DNA of 53,496 nt from Caldilineaceae bacterium SB0661_bin_32 (GCA_009841235.1 VXMH01000096.1:23598-77093); one strand, 5' to 3'. Shown: positions 44,691 to 53,496, numbered from the stretch's first letter. The notes: generated from the sequence alone by a model not told the origin. A program made the numbers and translations.

Positions 44691-46031
44691 TCACAACTCC
44701 AGATAACCGCTAGATGAGTGGAAAAACTGCTCCGCCGCGCCCAACTGTACGTTGATGGGACGCTGGGCATGATCCCACCAGCTATATCCCCAGAACGCGA
44801 TCACAAAGATGATCAACCCCACCGCCAGCCAGTTTCCCAGACGGCCGTAGGCGCGACGCATCACCTGTGTCCCCAACGCCACGAACATCGTAAATGCCGG
44901 CGCAATCCAGATGACCCCCTCGAACCGGGCTGACCTCTCACCGACTTGGGCAGTGGGCTCCGAAAAAGTCGGCGCCGCCAAACCGATGCCGTAGAGCAGC
45001 AGAACCGGCAGAATCAGCCAGGTCGCCAGCATGCCCACGTTTGCAATCCGCCCTCCGAACTCTGTATACCCAACCAACAGACCGGTCAAGCCAAGAAAGA
45101 AGATCGGGATCAGCCAAAAATGTGACATCGGGTCCAGCAAGCCCTGGGCATTGTTGAGGAGCAGCGTGCGCGCCATCTCCGGTAAAGGCGTGGCCGGGAC
45201 GTCGCTGAGGGCATCTTGCAACGCGCTGCCGCTCTGCTGTTCGACCCCACCAATGGCCCCGGCCAATAGGCCCCTGCCCCACGCTGTCAATGGCAGGATC
45301 GGTAACGCAAAGCTGACAAGTGTCAGCCCGTATCCTTTCCAGCGCTGCCGGTTAAGCGGATTGGCAAGCAAAAACCAGACCAGATGGACCGGCAGAATCA
45401 GCGCCGTCGTCACGTGCGTATAGATCGATATCGAGGTTATGACAAGATAGATCAGCCAGCGCACATATCCGCTGTGCCACATCGCCTGCAGCCAGCTCCA
45501 ACTCGAGAACAGCGCCAGCCCCACAACCAGCCCATAGCGCCCCCCTTCCTGGCTGTACCAGAGTTGTAATGGATTGAACGCCAGAAAGAGCGTCGACAGC
45601 AGCGGCAGATTCCTCAGCAGCGTGCTGCCTACCGCCGGTACCATCCGCCGGGCGACCTGCCACATCAGCGCCATGCCGGCCGCGCTGGCCAGCACAGAAA
45701 AATACCGCAGCGCGAAGAGATCGGTCCCGAAGAACTCCAACCACGGGCGCATCAGAAAATAATATACCGTCCCATTCTGCCCCGGCGCTGCCAGCGTCCC
45801 GATCATTTCGCCCACGGGGCGGGCCGCCAGCTGGATCGTCTCCTCTTCCACTCGGTTAAGATTCCGCGCCATCACACCGATCATCCGCCAAGCGAACGCA
45901 ACCAGGACCAGAAGAACCATCCAGCGCTGTTGCGCCTGGGGCGGGCCACCCGGACCCTCGCGCGGCGCGTACCTCGGCTCGGGCGTTTGCACAAGTTGAA
46001 ATCGGACCGGTGAGTCAAAAGAGAGTTTCAT
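44691..46031 (-). CDS. Membrane glycosyltransferase, GT39/ArnT-like (dolichyl-phosphate-mannose type)
   Basis: 446 residues from the ATG at 46031 (a further upstream ATG is open but unsupported). The first extracytoplasmic loop has NRVEEETIQLAARP, the acidic motif of the PMT/ArnT fold, and about ten transmembrane helices follow (for example WLIYLVITSISIYTHVTTA). Such enzymes transfer sugars from lipid carriers to proteins or lipids outside the membrane. The protein ends just before the protease start. The acceptor is unknown. Confidence 0.85.
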   Translation of the reverse strand: MKLSFDSPVRFQLVQTPEPRYAPREGPGGPPQAQQRWMVLLVLVAFAWRMIGVMARNLNRVEEETIQLAARPVGEMIGTLAAPGQNGTVYYFLMRPWLEFFGTDLFALRYFSVLASAAGMALMWQVARRMVPAVGSTLLRNLPLLSTLFLAFNPLQLWYSQEGGRYGLVVGLALFSSWSWLQAMWHSGYVRWLIYLVITSISIYTHVTTALILPVHLVWFLLANPLNRQRWKGYGLTLVSFALPILPLTAWGRGLLAGAIGGVEQQSGSALQDALSDVPATPLPEMARTLLLNNAQGLLDPMSHFWLIPIFFLGLTGLLVGYTEFGGRIANVGMLATWLILPVLLLYGIGLAAPTFSEPTAQVGERSARFEGVIWIAPAFTMFVALGTQVMRRAYGRLGNWLAVGLIIFVIAFWGYSWWDHAQRPINVQLGAAEQFFHSSSGYLEL

Positions 46032-46258
46032 AGCGGGACGTAGGGAATTGCAGGAGTTCCGACAAAAAGGGCCAATACAATTTATGATACCCTCTACGCC
46101 GGAGAAGACCAATCATTCGAGAATCGGCTGTGTATTCCAGGAATTGGATCGCGAAGGCAGGTCAAGTGGGCCGGAGAGCAGCGATGCATCTCGGATTTTT
46201 TGCGGTGATCACGCAAACAGTGGCGGTTTCAGCCCCGGCAACAGCTCGGCCCCCACTT

Positions 46259-46288
46259 GATGAATAATAATATAGAATATAATTCATC
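46259..46288. promoter_or_regulatory. AT-rich palindrome upstream of the glycosyltransferase
   Basis: GATGAAT (46259-46265) is mirrored by ATTCATC (46282-46288) around an AT-only core with two AATATA units. It is a strong AT island in a GC-rich region about 230 bases upstream of the glycosyltransferase start. It may be an operator or promoter element; no TTGACA box is visible. Apart from the direct repeat at 46488, the rest of 46032-46585 shows no gene. Confidence 0.4.
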
Positions 46289-46487
46289 CCCCCCAAAAAC
46301 ATGACAAAACCTGCCAAAACGCGATAAATCCTTCCAAATTCCTTCAGCGCTCCCCCTCCACGCGCCGCACCACGCCACTCACTCCTCTCTCTCCTCGCCT
46401 TTGGTGTTCGTCGCGCCACCTCGCGTAACTGCACGGATCGATGCACCCGGAGAGCAAACGCAGAAAGGGAACAGCATCTCTCCAAGA

Positions 46488-46576
46488 TGTGCGCCCCCGC
46501 CAATTTAGAACTGGCTTAGCCTACCCTGAGTTTTCCTGGCCGGTGGGGTGTGCGCCCCCGCCAATTTAGAACTGGC
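46488..46576. mobile_element. 28-bp direct repeat, possible insertion-sequence end remnant
   Basis: The same 28 bases (starting TGTGCGCCCCCGCC and ending GAACTGGC) occur at 46488-46515 and 46549-46576, 61 bases apart. IS21-family elements start with TGT and carry repeated end sequences, which would explain a tandem pair. No transposase gene or opposite end is in the window, so this could be an orphan end or an unrelated repeat. Confidence 0.35.
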
Positions 46577-46585
46577 CCCATACCG

Positions 46586-47407
46586 CTACCGCTCGCCGCC
46601 AACGGTAGCCCAATCAAAATCGACGACTCCTGAGTGGATTTCGAGTGTCTCGCCGCCGCCTGTGCCGATCCGCAGCGCCCCTTGCGAAGATGTCCCGACC
46701 GCCCGGCCGCGAATCGGCCCGTCAGCGGTGTGGGCAGTGACGACAGCCCCCATTCCGAACAGCGCGCCCTGCCAGTCAGCATGCACTGCGGACGCCGCAG
46801 GCCGTGAGCCGGGCGCGCAAAGATCATCCAGCGCCCGGCACAGAGCGACCAGCAGATGCTCTCTCTCGAACGGCGAAGAATCTCCATTGGGCGGGTCGAC
46901 GCCATGGCCCAGAAGCATCAAACTGGATGGAGGCAGCCCGCCGCCGCGAATAGACGGCAACTCCTCCTGACGCTGATTGACATTTACTCCGATACCCACA
47001 ATGACGCCGCTCAGTTTCTGCTCCTGGAAGATGCTTTCCACCAGAATGCCCGCCAATTTAACCGGGCCTTCAGCTTCCACTGCGATCACGTCATTCGGCC
47101 ACTTCAGACGTACACGGTCTTCCAGATCTGGACAGCTCTCGCCGATCGCCCGCAGCAGAGCCAGACCCGCCAGCATCACCGCCAATGACGGATGTTCCGG
47201 CAACAGTTCACCGCACAGAATATAGCTGCCCAGCAGCCCCCGCCCGCTCGCGTCTTCCCAGCCGCGATCCAACCGGCCCCGCCCGGCCGTTTGATGGTCG
47301 GCAATGACCACCGCGCCCGCGGCACTGTCGCCCCGCTCGTCAAATATCCCGCGAGCGATCGGCATCGTGCTTGGCACCGAATGGTGAAACGCTATACAGT
47401 GCCCCAC
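46586..47407 (-). CDS. birA: Biotin--protein ligase (single domain)
   Basis: About 273 residues if the GTG at 47407 is used; the frame is open to 47641 but the extra N-terminus looks low in homology. HHSVPSTMPIAR, DHQTAGRGRLDRGWED (biotinyl-AMP loop), LKWPNDVIA and GIGVNVNQRQEELP are the catalytic landmarks, and a small C-terminal domain is present. The N-terminal DNA-binding domain of E. coli BirA is absent, so it is a ligase without repressor function. It would biotinylate the carrier protein encoded at 52672. Confidence 0.85.
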   Translation of the reverse strand: MGHCIAFHHSVPSTMPIARGIFDERGDSAAGAVVIADHQTAGRGRLDRGWEDASGRGLLGSYILCGELLPEHPSLAVMLAGLALLRAIGESCPDLEDRVRLKWPNDVIAVEAEGPVKLAGILVESIFQEQKLSGVIVGIGVNVNQRQEELPSIRGGGLPPSSLMLLGHGVDPPNGDSSPFEREHLLVALCRALDDLCAPGSRPAASAVHADWQGALFGMGAVVTAHTADGPIRGRAVGTSSQGALRIGTGGGETLEIHSGVVDFDWATVGGER

Positions 47408-47943
47408 ATGGTGACGCGATTTGGGCCCTTCGAGGGCGCTCAGCCTCGCCCGTGCACGCGCAATCCATCCAGGTGGATCGGACGGCGGGCGGCAGGCACA
47501 ACTTTTTCGCAACTTGGCCCCGGTGCGGGCCGTTTCCGCCTGGTCCAATTTCCTTGTGATCTCCTGTCGTATCGTGTAGAATGATCGCACACTGTAGCAG
47601 TCCGAAGTGGCAAATAGTGGGTACCCGCCCTTCGCCCACAAACTGCCGCCTGCCGACCACGCTCAGACGCTGTTCCTGCGCCAATCCCACCATTGACGAT
47701 AATGTATGCGTGCGTTGCCGTTGGTCTGGGGAGCGCCGGGTTTGTCGTATGCGCTATAATATCCAGTGCGCTACCGCGTCACAATTTCTGCGCAGTGTGC
47801 ACCGCCGTCTGCAAACCGGTTCACCAGAAGCCAGGAGCGCTGGTGGGAGTAGTCGTCTTTCTGATTCTCGCAGGAACTGAAATTTGTTTCAAGTGCGCAG
47901 TTCTACGCCCGCCTACAGCCTTACCGTGGCCTGGAAGTGCCCA
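47408..47943. other. Divergent intergenic region, 536 bases, no recognised gene
   Basis: Between the birA and DUF1624 genes. The birA frame remains open upstream to 47641, so part may be coding if a different start is used. TATAAT occurs on the plus strand near 47755 without a -35 box at proper distance. No RNA gene or repeat was recognised. Confidence 0.4.
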
Positions 47944-48810
47944 ATGATGCAAAAAGCCGCAGCCGTTCAGCCGGAACTGTCCGAAAAAGATGAAGAGTTA
48001 ACCGGGATCGAGCGACCGGAGAGCGGCTCCGGCGAGGCAGTCCCCGCCGCGACAACGCCCCCTGTCAACCGTTTCTGGGAGGTCGACAGCTGGCGCGGCC
48101 TGGCCATCATCACCATGGTCATCTTTCATCTGATGTTCGACCTGCGCAACTTTGGCGGCGTACCGGTCGTTCTGCATGAGGGCTTCTGGTTCTACTTCCA
48201 GCGATTTACCGCGACCTCCTTCATCACCCTGGCCGGGGTCTCGGTAGTTCTGAGCTACAATCGGGCACTGTTCAGAAGTGGGTCGGCCAATGGCTTGGCC
48301 TGGAAAACTGCGCGCCGGGGACTGCACATTCTCGGCATTGGACTCATACTCTCATTAGTTATGCGGGTGGCCGTTTTGCCGCCTATCGACTTTGGCGTTC
48401 TGCATCTGATTGGGACATCGATAATCTGCTCGATCCCTTTGTTGAACAAGCGCTGGCTGACGCTGACGGTGGCCGCCGTGCTCTATGCGCTCAGTTATCT
48501 TCTGCAATACATGAATGTGCAGGCGCCGGCCGGTGTCTCCTGGCTCGTTCCGCTGGGCATCGAACCGCCCGGCTACTACTATTCCGACTACTTTCCCTTT
48601 CCCCACTGGTTTGCCATCTTCCTGATCGGCGTCTTCGTGGGTACTGTTTTCTATGAAGGCAGCGCGCGCAAACTTCCGCTGCCCAATCTCGGAGGGATTT
48701 TCCCATTCCCTGTTCTGCAGTTTCTTGGCCGTCACTCCCTCGTCATCTATGTGATTCATCAGCCGATGCTGATCGGCCTGCTGCTCCTGACAGGTACCAT
48801 CTCGCTATAA
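47944..48810 (+). CDS. DUF1624 (heparan-alpha-glucosaminide N-acetyltransferase-like) membrane protein
   Basis: 288 residues from the ATG at 47944 (a second ATG follows directly). A hydrophilic ~40-residue leader precedes FWEVDSWRGLAIITMVIFHLMFDLRNF, whose R-G and H residues are the signature of DUF1624 acyltransferase-like membrane proteins. About seven hydrophobic segments follow, ending with GRHSLVIYVIHQPML, also typical. Such proteins may acetylate surface sugars. It is followed by the carboxylase operon but there is no functional link that I can see. Confidence 0.83.
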   Translation: MMQKAAAVQPELSEKDEELTGIERPESGSGEAVPAATTPPVNRFWEVDSWRGLAIITMVIFHLMFDLRNFGGVPVVLHEGFWFYFQRFTATSFITLAGVSVVLSYNRALFRSGSANGLAWKTARRGLHILGIGLILSLVMRVAVLPPIDFGVLHLIGTSIICSIPLLNKRWLTLTVAAVLYALSYLLQYMNVQAPAGVSWLVPLGIEPPGYYYSDYFPFPHWFAIFLIGVFVGTVFYEGSARKLPLPNLGGIFPFPVLQFLGRHSLVIYVIHQPMLIGLLLLTGTISL

Positions 48811-48916
48811 TGATCGGAATTGGCGCCTGGCCCGGACCTCGAAACCTGCCTTAGCCGGCGGGTAAGTTGCCAGGAACATCTGCAGAACGAACAATGACAG
48901 GATAGAGGAGTTTGTC

Positions 48917-50476
48917 TTGACTGACTCGACAATCGATCCCCGTATTACCGATCTGCGCAGCCGCAAGGACATGGCCAAACTGGGTGGCGGCCTCGAACGG
49001 ATCGAAACCCAGCACGCCAAAGGCCGCGCCACCGCACGCGAGCGGCTCGAGCTCATGCTGGACAAGGGCAGCTTTCGCGAAGTCGATGCCCTCGTCACCC
49101 ACGACAGCCACGACTTTGGCCTCGACAAGCAGCGCATCCCCGGTGACGGCGTCGTCACAGGCTTCGGCACAATCGATGACCGCCTCGTCTACGTCTTTTC
49201 CCAGGACTTTACCGTCTTCGGAGGCAGCGTCAGCCGTCACCACGCCGCCAAAATCTGCAAAATCCTCGACATGTCCATGAAGAACGGCGCCCCCGTCATC
49301 GGCCTGAACGACTCCGGCGGCGCCCGCATCCAGGAAGGCGTCCTCAGCTTGGCCGGCTACGCCGACATCTTCTTCCGCAATGTCATGGCCTCCGGCGTTG
49401 TACCCCAGGTCAGCGTCATCATGGGACCCTGCGCCGGCGGAGCAGTCTACTCGCCCGCCATCACCGACTTCGTCATCATGGTGAAAGATACCAGCCACAT
49501 GTTCGTCACCGGGCCCGATGTCGTCAAAACGGTCACCCATGAGGAAGTCACCTTCGAAGAGCTCGGCGGCGCCTCGGTCCACGGCAGCAAGTCCGGCGTC
49601 GCTCACTTCACCGCCGAAAACGAAGAAGACGCACTCTTCATCGTGCAGCAGTTGATGAGCTATCTGCCCAACAACAACATGGAAGATCCTCCCCTCGTAC
49701 CTTCCACCGACGATCTTCTGCGTCAGGACGAAGAGTTGGATTCAATCGTGCCGGACAACCCCAACCGTCCCTACGATATGAAAGAGATCATCCGGCGTAT
49801 CGTAGATGACGGGCAGTTCCTCGAAGTCCACGAACAGTGGGCCCGCAATGTGATGGTCTGTTTCGCCCGTCTCGGCGGCCGCACCATCGGCATCGTCGCC
49901 CAGCAGCCGGCTGTCCTGGCCGGTGTCCTCGATGTCGACGCCAGCCAGAAAGCGGCCCGCTTTGTCCGCTTCTGCGACTGCTTCAATATCCCCCTGGTCG
50001 TCCTCGAGGACGTGCCCGGCTTCATGCCCGGTCTCAATCAGGAGCACGGCGGCATCATTCGCCATGGCGCAAAGCTTCTCTACGCCTTTTCCGAAGCGAC
50101 GGTTCCCAAACTGACCGTCATCGTGCGTAAAGCCTACGGTGGGGCCTACTGTGTCATGAACCCCCGCCACATCGGCGCTGACCTGGTCCTCGCCTGGCCT
50201 TCCGCCGAAATCGCGGTCATGGGGCCGGAGGGCGCTGTAAACGTAATCTTTCGTCGTGAAATCGCGGCTGCTGAGGATCCCGTCGCCAGGAGAAACGACC
50301 TCGTCACAGACTATCGCAGCCGTTTCGCCAATCCCTATATCGCCGCCGCCAACGGCTTCATCGACGACGTCATCGAACCGCATGAGTCCCGACCCCGTTT
50401 GATCAATGCACTGGAAATGCTGCAGAACAAACGCGATCGGCTCCCCCCCAAGAAACACGGGAATATCCCACTGTGA
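48917..50476 (+). CDS. pccB: Acyl-CoA carboxylase carboxyltransferase subunit (propionyl-/methylmalonyl-CoA type)
   Basis: 519 residues from a TTG with GAGGAG six bases upstream. The crotonase-fold carboxyltransferase signatures GLNDSGGARIQEGV, MGPCAGGAVYSPA, VLEDVPGFMPGLNQE and RKAYGGAYCVM are present. The length matches PccB, AccD5 and other acyl-CoA carboxylases and methylmalonyl-CoA decarboxylases. It transfers CO2 from biotin to an acyl-CoA. The gene overlaps the next by GTGA, and biotin carboxylase and carrier genes follow in the same operon. Confidence 0.93.
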   Translation: MTDSTIDPRITDLRSRKDMAKLGGGLERIETQHAKGRATARERLELMLDKGSFREVDALVTHDSHDFGLDKQRIPGDGVVTGFGTIDDRLVYVFSQDFTVFGGSVSRHHAAKICKILDMSMKNGAPVIGLNDSGGARIQEGVLSLAGYADIFFRNVMASGVVPQVSVIMGPCAGGAVYSPAITDFVIMVKDTSHMFVTGPDVVKTVTHEEVTFEELGGASVHGSKSGVAHFTAENEEDALFIVQQLMSYLPNNNMEDPPLVPSTDDLLRQDEELDSIVPDNPNRPYDMKEIIRRIVDDGQFLEVHEQWARNVMVCFARLGGRTIGIVAQQPAVLAGVLDVDASQKAARFVRFCDCFNIPLVVLEDVPGFMPGLNQEHGGIIRHGAKLLYAFSEATVPKLTVIVRKAYGGAYCVMNPRHIGADLVLAWPSAEIAVMGPEGAVNVIFRREIAAAEDPVARRNDLVTDYRSRFANPYIAAANGFIDDVIEPHESRPRLINALEMLQNKRDRLPPKKHGNIPL

Positions 50477-51159
50477 ATCCAACGCTGCCAGGACCGAATG
50501 GAGAGAAAAATACCGATCGCATGACCGGCCAGAATGGTACGCAGGAAGAGCTTCACATCGAGTCTCGGCCGTTCACTGGCAAAATGCAAAAACTGCCCCA
50601 GATCGAATTTGAGCTGTCCGCCGAACAGTTCGCGCTCATGGGCTTTCCTCGACTGCAACAGGGCCTGCCCTTGACAGCCGTGCTTGATGGCGGCGTCCTG
50701 CTGCCCGAACCGGGGCCGGATCCCTGGTACGCTGTCCGGAAAGAACCGCTGCTTCCCCGCTTCGCCCGGATCGGCCCCGCCCTCTACGCCTTCGCCGGCC
50801 AGATTGTCGAGGCCGATATCCAGTACGGCAGCGCCCAGATGGCCGTGATTGTGGTCGACTGCGGCTTCGTTACCCTGCGCGTGGCCTGCGCGCCAAATGA
50901 AGACGGTGTCCTCCCGGAAGGTACCTGGGAAACCCGCTACGCCGCCGGCTTTGCGCCCGTGCAGGCAATTGTGGAAGAAAGTTTCAGTTCGCCCGTGGGA
51001 CGCACCGTCGATCTCTCAATGTGGGGGTTTCGACGTCTGCTCCTCTCGCCGAACGACAGCGCCTTCGGCGCCTGGCACACGAGTAGCGAGATTCCACCGG
51101 CTCCCTTTACCTGTGACCGCCTTCTGATTCAGGCTCGAGTCCATCGTCAGGGAATATAA
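50473..51159 (+). CDS. Unknown protein inside the acyl-CoA carboxylase operon
   Basis: 228 residues from a GTG that overlaps the carboxyltransferase stop (GTGA). It is an alpha/beta or mainly beta protein (for example MAVIVVDCGFVTLRVAC and GRTVDLSMWGFRRLLLSP), without signal peptide, membrane segment or recognised family. AccC follows with an 11-base gap, so all four genes are cotranslated. Tight placement between the carboxyltransferase and biotin carboxylase suggests a carboxylase accessory or assembly subunit (inference). Confidence 0.75.
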   Translation: MNPTLPGPNGEKNTDRMTGQNGTQEELHIESRPFTGKMQKLPQIEFELSAEQFALMGFPRLQQGLPLTAVLDGGVLLPEPGPDPWYAVRKEPLLPRFARIGPALYAFAGQIVEADIQYGSAQMAVIVVDCGFVTLRVACAPNEDGVLPEGTWETRYAAGFAPVQAIVEESFSSPVGRTVDLSMWGFRRLLLSPNDSAFGAWHTSSEIPPAPFTCDRLLIQARVHRQGI

Positions 51160-51169
51160 GGAACTGCGC

Positions 51170-52678
51170 ATGTTCAAAAAAGTTCTGGTTGCGAATCGAG
51201 GTGAAATCGCCGTCCGCGTGCTGCGGGCCTGTGAAGAGCGGGGCATCGCTACCGCCACCGTCTTTTCCGACGTGGACCGGACTGCCCTTCACGTGCGTTA
51301 CGCCGACGAAGCCTATCACATCGGCCCGGCCCCCAGCCGCGACAGCTACCTTCGCATCGATAAGATCATCGACGTAGCGCGTAAGGCCGGCGTTGATGCC
51401 GTCCATCCCGGCTACGGCTTTCTGGCCGAAAACGCTGAATTTGCCTCCGCCTGCGCCGATGCCGGTATCACCTTCATCGGGCCGTCACCCGATGCCATCG
51501 CCAAGATGGGGGATAAACAGACCGCCCGCGAAACCGTTGCCAAAAACAACGTGCCCCTCGTGCCCGGCTCGCGCAAGGGCCTGCGAGATGACGAGCTGAA
51601 GGCAACCGCCGTGCAGATCGGGTTCCCCTTGATGATTAAGGCGACCGCAGGCGGCGGCGGCAAAGGCATGCGCGTCGTCCACGATCCCAACCAGTTCACC
51701 AGCGCCCTCCTGGCCGCACGCCGCGAGGCCGTTGGCGCCTTTGGCAATGGTGAGGTCTATCTCGAAAAATTCATCTCCAGCGCCCGCCATATCGAGGTGC
51801 AGATCCTGGCCGATAGTTACGGGCATACCATCCATCTCGGCGAGCGCGAATGCTCCATCCAGCGGCGCCACCAAAAGCTGATTGAAGAGGCGCCCAGCGT
51901 GGCCGTCGACGAAAACCTGCGCCAGGAGCTCGGACGCGTCGCAGTGGCCGCCGCCGAGTCAGTGAACTATGTCAACGCCGGTACGATTGAATTTCTGTTC
52001 GACCCCGATGAGGAGAAATTCTACTTTCTCGAGATGAACACGCGCCTGCAGGTGGAGCATCCCGTCACCGAATTTGTGACCGGTGTCGATATCGTCAAAG
52101 AGCAGCTCACCATAGCCGCCGGCCGCCGCATGCGCTACCGCCCCGAAGATATCCGTCCCAAGGGCTGGTCCATAGAGTGCCGCCTCACCGCCGAGGATCC
52201 CTTCAACAACTTCATGCCCAATAGCGGCGTCGTCACCTACCTCAAGGAGCCGACCGGACCCGGCGTGCGTGTCGAAAGCGCCCTCTACCGGGGCTACGAA
52301 GTAAGCCTCTTCTACGATCCCATGGTCGCCAAACTGATCGTATGGGGTGAAAACAGGGCCGAAGCCATCCTGCGCATGCGCCGCGCGCTCAACGAATATC
52401 GCATTAGTGGTATCAAGACGTCGATCCCGTTCCACCAGGAGATCATGGACAGCACCGAGTTCATCTGGGGGACCTTTGATACCGGCTTCCTCGACCGCCG
52501 CCGGCTGGTGGCCCAAAATGAAACCGATCCCGATCAGGCGCGAATCGCAGCCGTTGCCGCCGCGCTTGTAGCCCACGACGCCGGCCGCCGCGCCGTCAAT
52601 ATCGGCGGGGGCGAGAGCGACGCCGCCAGCGCCTGGAAGCAGGCCGGCCGCATGAGCACGATGGGAGGACGGTGGTGA
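51170..52678 (+). CDS. accC: Biotin carboxylase subunit of acyl-CoA carboxylase
   Basis: 502 residues with AAGGA upstream. KVLVANRGEIAVRVLRAC at the N-terminus, the ATP loop GGGGKGMR, RECSIQRRHQKLIEEAPS and EMNTRLQVEHPVTE are the ATP-grasp biotin carboxylase landmarks, with a C-terminal domain as in AccC. It carboxylates biotin on the carrier protein with ATP and bicarbonate. The C-terminal ~50 residues are a divergent tail. The stop overlaps the next start. Confidence 0.95.
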   Translation: MFKKVLVANRGEIAVRVLRACEERGIATATVFSDVDRTALHVRYADEAYHIGPAPSRDSYLRIDKIIDVARKAGVDAVHPGYGFLAENAEFASACADAGITFIGPSPDAIAKMGDKQTARETVAKNNVPLVPGSRKGLRDDELKATAVQIGFPLMIKATAGGGGKGMRVVHDPNQFTSALLAARREAVGAFGNGEVYLEKFISSARHIEVQILADSYGHTIHLGERECSIQRRHQKLIEEAPSVAVDENLRQELGRVAVAAAESVNYVNAGTIEFLFDPDEEKFYFLEMNTRLQVEHPVTEFVTGVDIVKEQLTIAAGRRMRYRPEDIRPKGWSIECRLTAEDPFNNFMPNSGVVTYLKEPTGPGVRVESALYRGYEVSLFYDPMVAKLIVWGENRAEAILRMRRALNEYRISGIKTSIPFHQEIMDSTEFIWGTFDTGFLDRRRLVAQNETDPDQARIAAVAAALVAHDAGRRAVNIGGGESDAASAWKQAGRMSTMGGRW

Positions 52679-53169
52679 TATACTTTGCCAGTGTCGGCGA
52701 CCATACCTTTGAAATCGAGATCAACGAGGACGAAGTCCTGGTCGACGGCGAGGCAATCACCGTTGACCTCCGCCAGAGCGGTGTCACCCAGCTGTACAGC
52801 CTGCTTCTGGACGACGCCAGCTTCGAAATGCTGGTCGAGGAGACTCCGCACAGCCACGACGTGACCCTTCGCGGTGAGCAGTTCCGAGTGCGGATTGAGG
52901 ACGAACGCACGCGGCGCCTCAACGCAGCCCGCCAAGGGCCTGCGCTGCCCCAAGGGGACCTCGCGGTCAGAGCGCCCATCCCAGGCATGATTGTGAAGAT
53001 ACTGGTGCAGGATGGCGATGAGATCATAGAAGATCAACCCCTGATGATCCTGGAAGCGATGAAGATGGAAAACGAGATTCGCGCCGTCCGGTCGGGCGTA
53101 GTGCGCAAAGTGGAAGTCACCGCCGGCGAGAGCGTCGAGCAGGACGCCGTACTGATTGTAATCGGATAG
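52672..53169 (+). CDS. accB: Biotin carboxyl carrier protein
   Basis: 165 residues from one of two adjacent GTG codons overlapping the accC stop. The C-terminal 70 residues are a biotinyl domain with APIPGMIVKI and the EAMKMENE motif; Lys131 is the biotinylation site. Residues 1-90 are an N-terminal beta-rich domain that probably docks it to the carboxylase. A linker separates the two. It completes the four-gene carboxylase operon. Confidence 0.95.
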   Translation: MVIYFASVGDHTFEIEINEDEVLVDGEAITVDLRQSGVTQLYSLLLDDASFEMLVEETPHSHDVTLRGEQFRVRIEDERTRRLNAARQGPALPQGDLAVRAPIPGMIVKILVQDGDEIIEDQPLMILEAMKMENEIRAVRSGVVRKVEVTAGESVEQDAVLIVIG

Positions 53170-53366
53170 TTCCCAACCTATATACAAGCCCCCTCCTGAT
53201 GGCGGTGCAGCACAGATGAAACTCAGCCCCGGGGCAACTAAGTCGAGTTTAGACAACTCCTCTTGAGGCTGCCTGAATCAGAAGGGGCGCCTCTTGTGTG
53301 CCCTCCGTTGGCTGCTATGGCGTCCAAATCTTGATGCGTTTGCTTTGATTTCAACCCGATCCCCAT

Positions 53367-53395
53367 TTGACAGGCCAATTGCAGTGTGATACATT
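53367..53395 (+). promoter_or_regulatory. Sigma-70-like promoter reading out of the window
   Basis: A consensus TTGACA (53367-53372) and TACATT (53390-53395) are 17 bases apart in the non-coding 327-base tail 53170-53496. A related TTGTCAGGTCAAT follows at 53425. No open frame or terminator hairpin is seen here, so the gene lies beyond the window. Confidence 0.6.
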
Positions 53396-53496
53396 AAGGA
53401 AACCTGCATCGAATCGGAGACGATTTGTCAGGTCAATCTACATGTAGTAGAGTAGTAGGGATGCGGCACATTAACAGTTGAAGAGTGGCAAGATAA

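Noticed and set aside
1..53496. tRNA, rRNA and riboswitch genes
   Set aside because: I scanned the larger intergenic regions and saw no cloverleaf, rRNA-like or known riboswitch consensus; a covariance-model search would be needed to exclude small RNAs.

Overview
The window looks like a bacterial chromosome segment, moderately GC-rich, most plausibly from the Chloroflexota (Caldilineaceae or Anaerolineae-like). This assignment is an inference. It rests on a mevalonate-pathway diphosphomevalonate decarboxylase, a DUF3500 protein, sugar-catabolic genes of uronate and fructan type, a split biotin-dependent acyl-CoA carboxylase, and many GTG/TTG starts preceded by good Shine-Dalgarno sites. No rRNA, tRNA, CRISPR array, phage gene or intact transposase was recognised.

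Layout. (1) Positions 1-9411, minus strand: a compact operon, read from 9411 towards 1. It encodes a tandem vWA protein, a PP2C phosphatase, a Ser/Thr kinase with a zinc ribbon, and three large proteins that each begin with two copies of the same ~95-residue helical domain. These three continue into a coiled coil plus one winged helix (667 aa), coiled coils plus two winged helices and a C-terminal membrane anchor (611 aa), or a repeat-built multi-spanning membrane region (at least 605 aa, running off the window). The vWA/PP2C/kinase set matches the published TerY-P triad. The three paralogous partners look like its outputs and are the best candidate here for an undescribed system. (2) 9523-12329, minus: MvaD, a small unknown protein and a DHH phosphoesterase. 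(3) 12669-19998: a DUF3500 protein, an orphan molybdenum hydroxylase large subunit, a uronate dehydrogenase-like enzyme, an inserted AT-rich PD-(D/E)xK-like nuclease, a sugar isomerase and an SDR.

(4) 20588-29319: an accessory island. A MinT/MNT nucleotidyltransferase and truncated or duplicated HEPN remnants are followed by a BrnT-like toxin. Its CopG/BrnA-type antitoxin segment is fused in frame to a RapA/SNF2-type helicase. A 211-aa unknown and a sacsin-type HATPase with a C-terminal treble-clef complete what looks like an anti-mobile-element operon. (5) 29434-35998: a zinc ribbon protein lacking one cysteine, a HAD hydrolase, mannonate dehydratase, a Gfo/Idh/MocA oxidoreductase, a GH32-like protein with altered catalytic motifs, a DinB-like protein and a 3-hydroxyacyl-CoA dehydrogenase-like protein; mostly sugar-acid and carbohydrate catabolism.

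(6) 36021-46031: two PLP aminotransferases, a GNAT, a lipoprotein and a secreted protein, a TyrA-like protein lacking its expected histidines, an HD hydrolase, an M50 protease and a membrane glycosyltransferase. (7) 46488-53169: a possible insertion-sequence end remnant, BirA, a DUF1624 membrane protein, and an operon for carboxyltransferase, an unknown protein, biotin carboxylase and biotin carrier protein, which BirA would biotinylate. A good sigma-70-like promoter at the right edge reads out of the window.
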